This document shows positions 11,221 to 20,253 of a stretch of DNA of 64,000 bases, in pieces. This DNA is from Pustulibacterium marinum (GTDB lineage Bacteria > Bacteroidota > Bacteroidia > Flavobacteriales > Flavobacteriaceae). Made by a program: the position numbers and the translations under genes. The DNA is taken from positions 1 to 64,000 of the forward strand of contig NZ_FPBK01000009.1 of the NCBI RefSeq assembly GCF_900116665.1. The letters run 5' to 3'. The notes under the pieces are model-generated. The model did not search any database, had not been told where the DNA came from, and saw only the letters and a program-made list of their open reading frames with translations. Positions within the stretch are counted from its first letter, which is position 1. Each line of letters begins with the position of its first letter.

Positions 11221-12183
11221 TTGAAAATCAATATTAAAAAAACATTAAGTATTTCACTCCCACTTTTGCTGGGAGTTTTTTTAATATGGTATTCTTACAA
11301 TAAATTTTCAGAAGAACAACTCAGAGAAATTCAGCATTACTTCTCAAATGCAAATTACCGCTTTGTTCTTATTTCTGTGCTTTGTGGTTTTTTAAGTCAT
11401 CTTTCAAGAGCTTACCGCTGGAATTATATGCTGAAACCACTAGGTTACAAGCCCAAAATAGCCAATAATACTATGGCTGTTTTTGTAGGATACATTATGA
11501 ACTTGGTAATTCCGCGTTCGGGTGAATTTTCAAGAGCATTGATCATCAACAAATATGAAGATGTCCCTTATGATAAAGCTCTGGGAACCATTATTGGTGA
11601 ACGCGTGGCTGATATGCTTATCCTTTTAATTATTGTTGCAAGTGCATTTTTTATTCAATTAGATGTACTGAAAGATTTTGTTCTAAGTATAGTTCCCATT
11701 AAAAACATTCTCATTTTACTCTTTATCTTAATCCTATTAGGCTTAGCATTTTTATGGTTTGTTTACAAAACCAATAATGTTTTAAGCAACAAAATAAGAG
11801 GATTTGTCACCGGAATTTTCGATGGAATTCTTTCCATTATCAAAATGAAAAATAAATGGGGTTTCATTTTTCACACTCTATTTATCTGGGTGATGTATGT
11901 AGCCATGTTTTACATAAATATTTATGCGCTACCCGAAACTAGCAATATGGCTGCCGGCACTGTAATTTCAGCATTTATTGTTGGAAGTTTTACCATTGCT
12001 TTTACAAACGGTGGTTTTGGCTCATACCCTTTTTTCATCTCAAAAATATTAGCTCTCTTCAGTATTCCATTAACCCTTGGCACGGCTTTCGGATGGATTG
12101 TTTGGATAGCTCAATTTGTGATGATGGTTTTCTTTGGAGCGCTATCACTTATTTTATTGCCAATCTACAACAGAAATAAATAA
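11221..12183 (+). CDS. Lysylphosphatidylglycerol-synthase-like / YbhN family membrane protein
   Basis: This polytopic protein of about 320 residues carries the flippase-like N-terminal fold of the LPG_synthase_TM family: RAYRWNYMLKPLGYKP, then VIPRSGEFSRALIINKYEDVP and GTIIGERVADMLILL. About seven to eight hydrophobic segments are visible. It lacks the C-terminal aminoacyl-transferase domain of MprF, so it is unlikely to make lysyl-PG; a lipid-translocation or envelope role is inferred. The start taken is TTG at 11221, one base after the panD stop; no ATG gives a better N-terminus. Probably in the panCD operon. Confidence 0.8.
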   Translation: MKINIKKTLSISLPLLLGVFLIWYSYNKFSEEQLREIQHYFSNANYRFVLISVLCGFLSHLSRAYRWNYMLKPLGYKPKIANNTMAVFVGYIMNLVIPRSGEFSRALIINKYEDVPYDKALGTIIGERVADMLILLIIVASAFFIQLDVLKDFVLSIVPIKNILILLFILILLGLAFLWFVYKTNNVLSNKIRGFVTGIFDGILSIIKMKNKWGFIFHTLFIWVMYVAMFYINIYALPETSNMAAGTVISAFIVGSFTIAFTNGGFGSYPFFISKILALFSIPLTLGTAFGWIVWIAQFVMMVFFGALSLILLPIYNRNK

Positions 12184-12223
12184 TTGATTAAATTGCGTGT
12201 TTTACACCAAAAGCTTTCCAAGT

Positions 12224-13363
12224 ATGAAAAAACTTTTATCATTGTTACTTTTTTGTGCATTTTTTTCAGCCCAAGCACAATTTTCTGTAGAAGAAGTTGA
12301 ATCAGGAATCTTAAAAGAGAAGAGAACTCTCAAGATCTACAAACCTGTAAATTATACAGAAGAAAAAGTATATCCACTTATTATTGTTTTTGATGCTGAT
12401 TATCTTTTTGAACCCTTAGTTGCCAATATTAATTACTACAGTTACTGGTTAGAAATGCCAGAAGCCATTATAGTTGGAGTGAATCAAAAAGGCATCCGTT
12501 ATGAAGATTGCGAGTACAGCGGAGAAACAGGTTTACCGGATAATAAAGGAAATGATTTTTTTGATTTTGTAGGTTTAGAGCTTATTCCATACATTGAAAG
12601 TCAATACACCATAGCAAATTTTAGAGTAGCCGTAGGCCATGGAACCACAGCAAATTTTATAAACTATTATTTGTTTAAAGATGCTCCTTTGTTTAATGCC
12701 TACATAAATCTAAGCCCAACTTTCGCCCCTCAAATGGAAGAACGTATTGCTTCGCGATTAGGACAATTCAAAGAGAAAAAATTCTATTACTTGGCAACGG
12801 CAGAAAACGACGAGAAGAAAAATAGAACCAAAATAGGCAACCTCAACACCATGTTAAAACAAGTAAAAAACAATCAGTTGTATTATTACTACGATGATTT
12901 TGAGAGTGCCAACCACAATTCTACCGCAGTTTATGCAATACCAAATGCTTTAAATAAGATCTTCGGTATATTCAAACCAATCACACCAGCAGAATACAAG
13001 GAAAAAATTCTTACCATGGAAGAGCCTGTTATCAATTATTTGAATGACAAGTACAACACCATTGAAGATCTTTTTGGTTTCAAAAAAGAGATATTAATTA
13101 ATGATTACATGGCCATTTATGCAGCCTGTAAAAAGAAAGAAGATGCAGAATCTCTTAGAAACCTTGCCGAGCTTGCAGAACAAGATTATCCGGCTACTAT
13201 GATGTATGATTATCTTATGGGTGAATATTATGAGCAAATAGGCAACCCGAAGAAAGCCGTAAAACACTTTCAGGAGGCATTTGCAAAAGAAGAAATAGAT
13301 TTCATGACAAAAGATTTGGCTTACGAAAAGATGCAAGCCATTAAAAACGACTTTGGTTATTAA
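12224..13363 (+). CDS. Secreted esterase-fold (PF00756-like) protein with altered nucleophile elbow
   Basis: This 379-residue protein has a Sec signal (MKKLLSLLLFCAFFSAQAQ) and an alpha/beta-hydrolase domain of the Esterase D / enterochelin-esterase type (YPLIIVFDADYLF; EAIIVGVNQ). Where the family has GxSxGG it reads AVGHGTTANF, so the catalytic serine is absent. A TPR-like helical stretch follows (KAVKHFQEAFAKEE). The start is ATG at 12224, not the upstream frame opening at 12197, because it begins a proper signal peptide. Its stop codon overlaps the radA start (TAATG). Confidence 0.75.
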   Translation: MKKLLSLLLFCAFFSAQAQFSVEEVESGILKEKRTLKIYKPVNYTEEKVYPLIIVFDADYLFEPLVANINYYSYWLEMPEAIIVGVNQKGIRYEDCEYSGETGLPDNKGNDFFDFVGLELIPYIESQYTIANFRVAVGHGTTANFINYYLFKDAPLFNAYINLSPTFAPQMEERIASRLGQFKEKKFYYLATAENDEKKNRTKIGNLNTMLKQVKNNQLYYYYDDFESANHNSTAVYAIPNALNKIFGIFKPITPAEYKEKILTMEEPVINYLNDKYNTIEDLFGFKKEILINDYMAIYAACKKKEDAESLRNLAELAEQDYPATMMYDYLMGEYYEQIGNPKKAVKHFQEAFAKEEIDFMTKDLAYEKMQAIKNDFGY

Positions 13364-14730
13364 TGGCAAAAGTTAAAACATCCTTTTATTGTCAAAATTG
13401 TGGTGCTCAATACGCGAAGTGGCAAGGGCAATGCTCTTCGTGTAAGCAATGGAATACCATTGCAGAAGAAGTAATTCAGAAAGAAGAAAAAAACTCCTGG
13501 AAAACTACTACTGAAAACGGCTCTAAAAAACGAGCCCCAAAACCAGTTTCCATACATGAAATTCAAAGTGAAAATGAATTTCGTATGTCTACCAATAATA
13601 TAGAATTTAACAGGGTTCTTGGAGGCGGTTTGGTTCCAGGTGCAGTGATTCTTCTTGGTGGAGAACCTGGTATTGGTAAAAGTACATTGCTATTGCAAAT
13701 TGCGCTTAACCTGCCTTTTAAAACACTCTATGTTTCTGGAGAAGAAAGTCAGCGTCAAATAAAAATGCGCGCTGATAGATTACAAACAAGTCCTAATGAC
13801 TGTTTTATTCTTACCGAAACCAAAACGCAACATATATTCAAGCAGATCGAAGCATTAGAACCTGATGTTTTGGTTATCGACTCTATTCAAACATTGCATT
13901 CAGATTATATTGAATCTTCTGCCGGAAGTATTTCTCAAATCAAAGAATGCACTACCGAACTCATAAAATTCGCAAAGGAAACACACACACCTGTGTTGCT
14001 TATTGGTCATATTACTAAAGATGGTAACATTGCCGGACCAAAAATTTTAGAACACATGGTTGACACCGTTCTTCAGTTTGAAGGCGACAGAAATCATGTA
14101 TATCGTATTTTAAGGTCTCATAAAAACCGATTTGGTTCTACCAACGAATTGGGTATTTACGAAATGCAAGGTGCAGGTTTACGCGAGGTGAGTAATCCAT
14201 CAGAAATATTAATTTCAAAAAATGATGAATACTTAAGCGGAACTGCCATTTCTGCAACTGTAGAAGGTTTACGACCGTTAATGATAGAAATTCAAGCATT
14301 GGTGAGTACCGCGGTTTACGGAACTCCACAACGAAGCACAACAGGTTTCAATGCAAAGAGATTGAATATGCTTTTGGCAGTTTTAGAAAAACGTGCCGGT
14401 TTTCGTTTAGGCGCAAAAGATGTATTCTTAAATATTACCGGAGGAATTTCTGTAGATGATCCTGCTATTGATTTGGCGGTTGTGGGCGCTATTCTTTCTT
14501 CAAATGAAGATATTGCCATTGACCGAAGAGTTTGCTTTGCAGCAGAAGTGGGCCTTGCAGGTGAAATTCGTCCTGTAACGCGCGTTGAACAACGAATTGT
14601 GGAAGCCGAAAAATTAGGTTTTACTACCATCATTATTTCTGGACAAAATAAAATCCCAGAAGGAAATTATCAAATAGAAATCAAAAAGGTTAACAAAATT
14701 GAAGAAGTTGTTAGCTTTTTATTTGGATAG
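13363..14730 (+). CDS. radA: DNA repair protein RadA (Sms)
   Basis: This 455-residue RecA-like branch-migration factor acts in recombination. It has a C4 zinc finger (CQNCGAQYAKWQGQCSSC), Walker A GGEPGIGKST, the RadA-specific KNRFGSTNELGIYEM motif and a C-terminal Lon-protease-like domain (GGISVDDPAIDLAVVGAI). Its ATG overlaps the esterase stop codon by one base, indicating translational coupling. Confidence 0.97.
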   Translation: MAKVKTSFYCQNCGAQYAKWQGQCSSCKQWNTIAEEVIQKEEKNSWKTTTENGSKKRAPKPVSIHEIQSENEFRMSTNNIEFNRVLGGGLVPGAVILLGGEPGIGKSTLLLQIALNLPFKTLYVSGEESQRQIKMRADRLQTSPNDCFILTETKTQHIFKQIEALEPDVLVIDSIQTLHSDYIESSAGSISQIKECTTELIKFAKETHTPVLLIGHITKDGNIAGPKILEHMVDTVLQFEGDRNHVYRILRSHKNRFGSTNELGIYEMQGAGLREVSNPSEILISKNDEYLSGTAISATVEGLRPLMIEIQALVSTAVYGTPQRSTTGFNAKRLNMLLAVLEKRAGFRLGAKDVFLNITGGISVDDPAIDLAVVGAILSSNEDIAIDRRVCFAAEVGLAGEIRPVTRVEQRIVEAEKLGFTTIIISGQNKIPEGNYQIEIKKVNKIEEVVSFLFG

Positions 14731-14760
14731 ATTTGGCACAGAAAATGCTTACTTATAAGC

Positions 14761-15894
14761 ATGAAAAAGAAGTTGTTACCAAAATTTATCATATCGATAA
14801 TTCTTATCAGTTGTTGTATTGGCTGTTCAAAAATCACCAAAGTTACCGACATAGTTACCAATCCTTCTGCGAGAGAAGTCTATGAACGAACATTGAAAGA
14901 TAGCTTACAGGTGTTCTCCCAATGGAAAAACGCTTATGCTTCTGCCCAACAAGATAGTTTAGAAATAAACCTTCCATACACTGAAAATGGGAAATTCAGA
15001 AAAAACAGCTTCCACACCTACAGTTACAATTTTGAGGTAAAAGAAGGTAGTGCTATCATCATATCTGTAGCGCAAGACACGCTACCAAAATCTGTTTTCA
15101 TTAGTGTTTTTCAGCAACAAGATTCTATATTTAAAGAAGTCACAAGTAATCAACCTACAGAAAAGAAACTTGAATTTACGCCTGAAACATCGGGTAATTT
15201 CAAGGTAATTATTCAACCTGAATTAGCAAATGACAATCATTTTTCATTGATCTTGAACACCAAACCGCAGTATGGTTTTCCAGTAGCAGGGAAAGGCAAC
15301 AAGGCTATTCAAAGCTTTTGGGGAAATGCGAGAGATGGTGGTAAACGAAAACATGAAGGAATAGATATTTTTGCAAAACGCGGAACTCCTGTAGTGGCTG
15401 CCGTTGATGGAAGAGTGAGCAGCACCGGAAATCGTGGTTTAGGCGGAAAACAAGTTTGGTTAAGAGACGGCCTTTTTGGAAAATCCCTTTACTACGCCCA
15501 TTTAGATAGCATTTTAGCTACCTCAGGGCAACGTGTTTATATAGGCGATACACTTGGGTTTGTGGGAAATACAGGAAATGCAAAATACACTCCTCCACAC
15601 TTGCATTTTGGAATTTATAAGGGTTATGGTGGTGCCATAGATCCATTACCGTTTGTATTTAAAACCGAAGAAATATCCCATCAATTTACGGAGGTTTATG
15701 AAAGTGATTCGCTTCGTATTAAATCTTCCAAAGCCAATGTACGTGTAGGACCTAAAACAAGTTTTGAAAAAATTACTTCCTTAGAACGGAACGATATTAT
15801 TTTCCCTCTGGGAACTTCGGACAATTGGATTCATTTTAAAAATGAAAATGGCTTACATGGATACGTTCATGCAAGCCTTGTTTCTAAAATTTGA
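14761..15894 (+). CDS. M23-family metallopeptidase lipoprotein with C-terminal SH3 domain
   Basis: This 377-residue predicted lipoprotein (ISCCIGC at about 16-22) carries an M23/LytM peptidase domain with zinc ligands in HEGIDIF and HLHFG, followed by a bacterial SH3-like domain (ANVRVGPKTSFEKI ... GLHGYVHASLV). It would cleave peptidoglycan cross-links at the cell envelope. Both zinc motifs are intact, so it should be active, unlike degenerate EnvC/NlpD activators. It is convergent with the hybrid sensor gene. Confidence 0.9.
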   Translation: MKKKLLPKFIISIILISCCIGCSKITKVTDIVTNPSAREVYERTLKDSLQVFSQWKNAYASAQQDSLEINLPYTENGKFRKNSFHTYSYNFEVKEGSAIIISVAQDTLPKSVFISVFQQQDSIFKEVTSNQPTEKKLEFTPETSGNFKVIIQPELANDNHFSLILNTKPQYGFPVAGKGNKAIQSFWGNARDGGKRKHEGIDIFAKRGTPVVAAVDGRVSSTGNRGLGGKQVWLRDGLFGKSLYYAHLDSILATSGQRVYIGDTLGFVGNTGNAKYTPPHLHFGIYKGYGGAIDPLPFVFKTEEISHQFTEVYESDSLRIKSSKANVRVGPKTSFEKITSLERNDIIFPLGTSDNWIHFKNENGLHGYVHASLVSKI

Positions 15895-15913
15895 TATTGT
15901 TTTTGTAAATAAG

Positions 15914-18900
15914 CTAAATTCCCTGTTCTAAAACCTCAGCAGATGGATTGGTTTTTTCAAATTCTGTAGGCGTCATTCCGAAGTGTTTTTGAAAATTTCT
16001 TCCGAAGCTCGTCTGCGATTTATACCCCACCATTTCGGCAACTTCATAAATTTTCATATTGGTGGTTTTGATCAAATGTGCAGCCTTTTTCAATCTACTT
16101 AAATTGATCAACTCATTGGGAGATAAATCTGAAATTTCTTTGATACTTCTATACAAAGTGGATCTACTCATGTTCATACAATCAGCAAGTTTATCTACAT
16201 TGAGCGATTGATCCTTTAGATTTTCTTCAATCACTTTATCCAATTTGGATAAAAATGATTTGTCTGTATTGGATGTGGCTAAAGATTTGAGATGCGCCAG
16301 TGGAGAACTGGAAAAATGTCCCAGAATTGTTCTTCTATTTTCTATAAGGTTTGAAATTTGAACCAGAAGATAATCCATAGAAAAAGGTTTGGTAATATAA
16401 GCATCTGCACCAGATTCTAAACCTTCTATTTTTGCATTCAATGCACTTTTTGCAGTCAAGAGAATTACAGGAATATGACTTGTTTTCTCTGTCTTTTTAA
16501 TGTCTTTACACAATGAAATTCCGTTTTTAATAGGCATCATCACATCGCTCACCACCAGCTGAACTTCATTTTTTTCTAATAATTTCCAGGCCTCATCACC
16601 ATTCTTTGCTAAGAGCACGTTGTAGCTTTCGGAAAGTTCTGAAAACATAAAATCTGCCAATTCTTTATTGTCTTCCGCTACCAAAATTAGCGGTGCTTGC
16701 TTGTTCAACGTGGCATGAGTTTTCTCCTCTAATACATTAGTTTCTTCTGCCGAATTGATAGTTTTAAATTCTTCTGATTGATGAATTGGCATTTCCAAAA
16801 TAAAGGCATTCATCTTTGTATCCTTTTCATCTATTTGCAAAGATCCACTGTGTAATTGCGTTAAGGAATAGGCCAAAGACAAACCAATACCCGTTCCGGT
16901 ATTTTGAGCATCCGCAGGCAATCTGAAAAATGGTTCAAAAATTCGATTCCTTAACTCAGAAGGAATCATTTTCCCATCATTTTTAATGGTTATTTTAAAG
17001 GTATCATCTGTCATTCTCAGCTTTACAGAAACTTGTTTATCTGAATATTTTATGGCATTCCCAAATAGGTTACTCAAAATTTTCCTGAAGGCTTCTTCAT
17101 CTGCGAAGGCTGCAACATTCTTTTCCGGCGTATCAATGATAAACTGTAAATTTTTGTCTTGAATTAATTGACTAAATCGCATATGTGTTTCCTGAATAAT
17201 TTCGGTGACATCTATGGCTACAAAACTCAATTTTATATGCTTCATTTCTGCCTTTCGGAAGTCTAGCAATTCGTTTACCAAATTCAATAAACGCGATGTA
17301 TTCTTCTCCATAATCCCTAAATTTTTAGGAACCTCTGGCGATTTGTATTTCTGCTTCATTAATTTCTCCAACGGACTTTTGATCAACGTTAAAGGCGTTC
17401 TAATTTCATGAGCTATATTGGTAAAGAATTCAATTTTTGCTTGATAAATTTCCTTCTCCTTTTCATTTTGCAACTGTTCTATATGCCTGTTACTCTTTCT
17501 GCGAGTGTATCGATGATAGGTTCGCAAAGCGAAATATGCCAATAGAATCAAACTTAAAAAATAAATCAAAAAGGCAACTTTACTCAAATAAAATGGGGGA
17601 AGTACCGTAATAGCGAGCGCCGCATTTTCTTTGCTCCAAACCTCATAATTGTTCAAGGCTTTTACTTTAAAAGTATAGGTTCCAAAAGGAAGTTCTGTAA
17701 AATTTACTTCGTGATTTTTCCCTAGCGGAATCCATTCATCATTCAAACCTTCTAGTTTGTACCAATACCGTGTCATTTCGGGAGAAGTAAAACTCAGGGA
17801 AGCAAATTCTAATTTAAAAGTTGATTGATGATCACTAAGCGTAATTTCATCCGAAAATAAAATAGATTTATCCAATGGAGAGTTTAATTTCCCAACAGGA
17901 ACATCTTCGTTATTAATAAAAATATCTGTAACATACACAGGAGGATTAAACGTGTTTTGCGTGAATTTAGCAGGGTTAAAACTAATAAGCCCTTTTACAC
18001 TTCCAAAGTACATTTCACCATCGTTGGTTTGTAATGCCGAGCAATAATTGAACTGATCGCTCAACAAACCGCTAGACTTGGTAAACACTTTTACATCGTT
18101 ATTTTCAGGATTAAAAGCCACCAAACCATTGGAACTGCTCATCCATAGATTTTGGTCGGCATCTTCCAACATGGTATAGGTTACATTGCTTGGTAAACCG
18201 TCTGAACGGGTATATCTTTTAAAGTTATTTTGCTCAGGCAGAAACTCGTTTAGTCCATTTTCGGTAGTAATCCAGAGTCGGTTTTTGCTATCTTCAAAAA
18301 TTCCGTTGATCACATTAGAGCTAATGCTATTTGGATTGTTGCTCTCATACCTGTAAAAACCTTTTTCTCCTGTTTTTGGATTGAAATAATACAATCCGTC
18401 CCAATATGTACCAGCCCAAAATGTGCCGTTGTGATCCTCCAAAAAGTACGTGTAATGATACACTTCTGGAAAGCCCGAAACCACTTCAAAGGTGTCCGTA
18501 TCCTTTATGTATTTGTGAATTCCTGCAGAAGTTAACACAAAAATGGAACCGTCAAGACTTTGATAAATGTACAGAATGAAATTACTACGAAGATTTCCCT
18601 GCTCTACTCCAGTACCATAATGCCTTTTTATAGTTCCGGTTGCTATATCCATAACATCTAAACCATGCTCAAAAGTACCTATCCATAATTCATTGTCCAC
18701 GGCAAGTAATCCGTGAATATTGTAATGAGCTAAATTTCCATGTTCTTTTCCGTATGAATAGTTTTTGAATACACCCGTTTTAAGATTCAATTGATTAAGA
18801 CCGGCGTCCTCTGTTCCTATCCAAAGATTTCCATAGACATCTTTTTCAATTTCTCGCACAGCATTACCACTTATTGAGTTTTCGCCAACTCGAGGGAAAT

Positions 18901-19885
18901 ACCGAGTAAAAGGTGTGTATGGCTTTGGATAATAATTTACACCACCAAAATATGAGCTTATCCAAACACCTCCTTCTTTATCTTCTACCAAGGCATAAAT
19001 TGCATTATCAGAAAGCGAATATGGATTTCCATAATTCTTTTTAAAATTTTGATAACTTCCATCTTCCTGGTTTACTATAAATACACCCGATTCACTAGCA
19101 ACCCAAAGTTCTTTATCACTTTTCATCAAGAAATCTCTAATGAACAGCGGATTTTCATCTTGTGATAGAATAGAATTCATAGTTTGACTTGAAATCGAAT
19201 ATGTAAACGCACCTTTATTTTTTGTTCCCACCAAAATGGTATCATCACCTTCCGTTTGCATAATGGTAATGATGGTTCCTTCGGTTTCAAAGTTAGCTGC
19301 GGTGATTATTTTCTTGAAAGAATTATTCTCAGGAATATATTTAAAAACGATATCTCCAGAACTTACATAAACATCGCCGTTAGAAGTATGCGAAACAAAC
19401 GTAGCATAGAATTGATCATACTTTTCCACATTTCTCAGCCCTCCCTTGCTCGTTATTTTTAAAAGCACACCATTAGCAATAATCCATAAATCACCATTTG
19501 TTGTGCATTCTATATCTAAAATAGGTTGATTCTGCGTTTCCTGTATCAGTGTAAAAGATTCTGTACGTTCATCATATTTAAACAATCCGGTATCGGTTCC
19601 TACCCACAAAAAATCATTGAATTCATGAATACATCTAATGAAATTACTCCCTATACTTGTGGAATCTCCTGGAATATGCTGAAATGTTTTGAAGTTGTAA
19701 CCATCATATCTGTTCAAACCATCCTTAGTACCAAACCACATAAATCCTTTACTGTCTTGTAGCATGGATATGACAGAGTTTTGAGAGAGTCCATCCTCTA
19801 CTTGCAAGTGTTTAAAAGAATGGTCTTGCCCCTGTAAACTGAGCGAAAAGAAACAAATAATGGAAAATATAATACTGTTTTTCAT
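15914..19885 (-). CDS. Hybrid two-component system sensor/regulator (HTCS) of the glycan locus
   Basis: This 1323-residue single-chain system has a signal peptide, a periplasmic two-component-regulator propeller (about 25-650, repeats such as FMWFGTKDGLNRYDGYNF and LWIGTEDAGLNQL), a Y_Y_Y domain (about 680-745), a membrane helix (about 750-775), HisKA (HEIRTPLTL), HATPase (NLFGNAIKYSD; GTGIGLSLA), a receiver (DVMMP phosphoacceptor, KPF) and a C-terminal AraC HTH (about 1205-1310). It should bind an oligosaccharide and activate the divergent susCD operon. All catalytic residues appear present. Confidence 0.95.
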   Translation of the reverse strand: MKNSIIFSIICFFSLSLQGQDHSFKHLQVEDGLSQNSVISMLQDSKGFMWFGTKDGLNRYDGYNFKTFQHIPGDSTSIGSNFIRCIHEFNDFLWVGTDTGLFKYDERTESFTLIQETQNQPILDIECTTNGDLWIIANGVLLKITSKGGLRNVEKYDQFYATFVSHTSNGDVYVSSGDIVFKYIPENNSFKKIITAANFETEGTIITIMQTEGDDTILVGTKNKGAFTYSISSQTMNSILSQDENPLFIRDFLMKSDKELWVASESGVFIVNQEDGSYQNFKKNYGNPYSLSDNAIYALVEDKEGGVWISSYFGGVNYYPKPYTPFTRYFPRVGENSISGNAVREIEKDVYGNLWIGTEDAGLNQLNLKTGVFKNYSYGKEHGNLAHYNIHGLLAVDNELWIGTFEHGLDVMDIATGTIKRHYGTGVEQGNLRSNFILYIYQSLDGSIFVLTSAGIHKYIKDTDTFEVVSGFPEVYHYTYFLEDHNGTFWAGTYWDGLYYFNPKTGEKGFYRYESNNPNSISSNVINGIFEDSKNRLWITTENGLNEFLPEQNNFKRYTRSDGLPSNVTYTMLEDADQNLWMSSSNGLVAFNPENNDVKVFTKSSGLLSDQFNYCSALQTNDGEMYFGSVKGLISFNPAKFTQNTFNPPVYVTDIFINNEDVPVGKLNSPLDKSILFSDEITLSDHQSTFKLEFASLSFTSPEMTRYWYKLEGLNDEWIPLGKNHEVNFTELPFGTYTFKVKALNNYEVWSKENAALAITVLPPFYLSKVAFLIYFLSLILLAYFALRTYHRYTRRKSNRHIEQLQNEKEKEIYQAKIEFFTNIAHEIRTPLTLIKSPLEKLMKQKYKSPEVPKNLGIMEKNTSRLLNLVNELLDFRKAEMKHIKLSFVAIDVTEIIQETHMRFSQLIQDKNLQFIIDTPEKNVAAFADEEAFRKILSNLFGNAIKYSDKQVSVKLRMTDDTFKITIKNDGKMIPSELRNRIFEPFFRLPADAQNTGTGIGLSLAYSLTQLHSGSLQIDEKDTKMNAFILEMPIHQSEEFKTINSAEETNVLEEKTHATLNKQAPLILVAEDNKELADFMFSELSESYNVLLAKNGDEAWKLLEKNEVQLVVSDVMMPIKNGISLCKDIKKTEKTSHIPVILLTAKSALNAKIEGLESGADAYITKPFSMDYLLVQISNLIENRRTILGHFSSSPLAHLKSLATSNTDKSFLSKLDKVIEENLKDQSLNVDKLADCMNMSRSTLYRSIKEISDLSPNELINLSRLKKAAHLIKTTNMKIYEVAEMVGYKSQTSFGRNFQKHFGMTPTEFEKTNPSAEVLEQGI

Positions 19886-19945
19886 ACACTACAAAGTAAG
19901 TTAAGGCAACGTTTTCGAAAGCATACAAATCATGTCATTTTTCCA

Positions 19946-20218
19946 CAAATCATTTCAAACCAGTCGGAAATTTGATAAAATTTTAACATTGAAACAATTT
20001 GAACAAAGATTGAAACACAATCGTAGAAATTCTTCCCCAAAAAATAATCTACTTTGGAAAACGAAATAGTTACGCTTTTTAACGTCTTCTAATTTTTGTT
20101 TCTTCAAAAAGACACAATGAAAATTGCATAATCAGCAATTTACAAAATAGTTCAAAAGAAGCAACATTAATGAATAAGTGTAAAAAACACACAATTATTT
20201 CTGCAAATCGTTTCAAAC
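19946..20218. promoter_or_regulatory. HTCS-susC divergent control region with three copies of CAAATYRTTTCAA
   Basis: The 368 bp between the sensor gene and susC hold no gene. CAAATCATTTCAAAC is at 19946-19960, the inverted copy TTGAAACAATTTG at 19989-20001, and CAAATCGTTTCAAAC at 20204-20218, 35 bp before the susC ATG. The shared 13-mer with conserved ends looks like an AraC-type binding box, most simply the site of the adjacent HTCS. Confidence 0.5.
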
Positions 20219-20253
20219 AACCTTAAAGGTCAAAAATTTCAAAATGAAATTCT

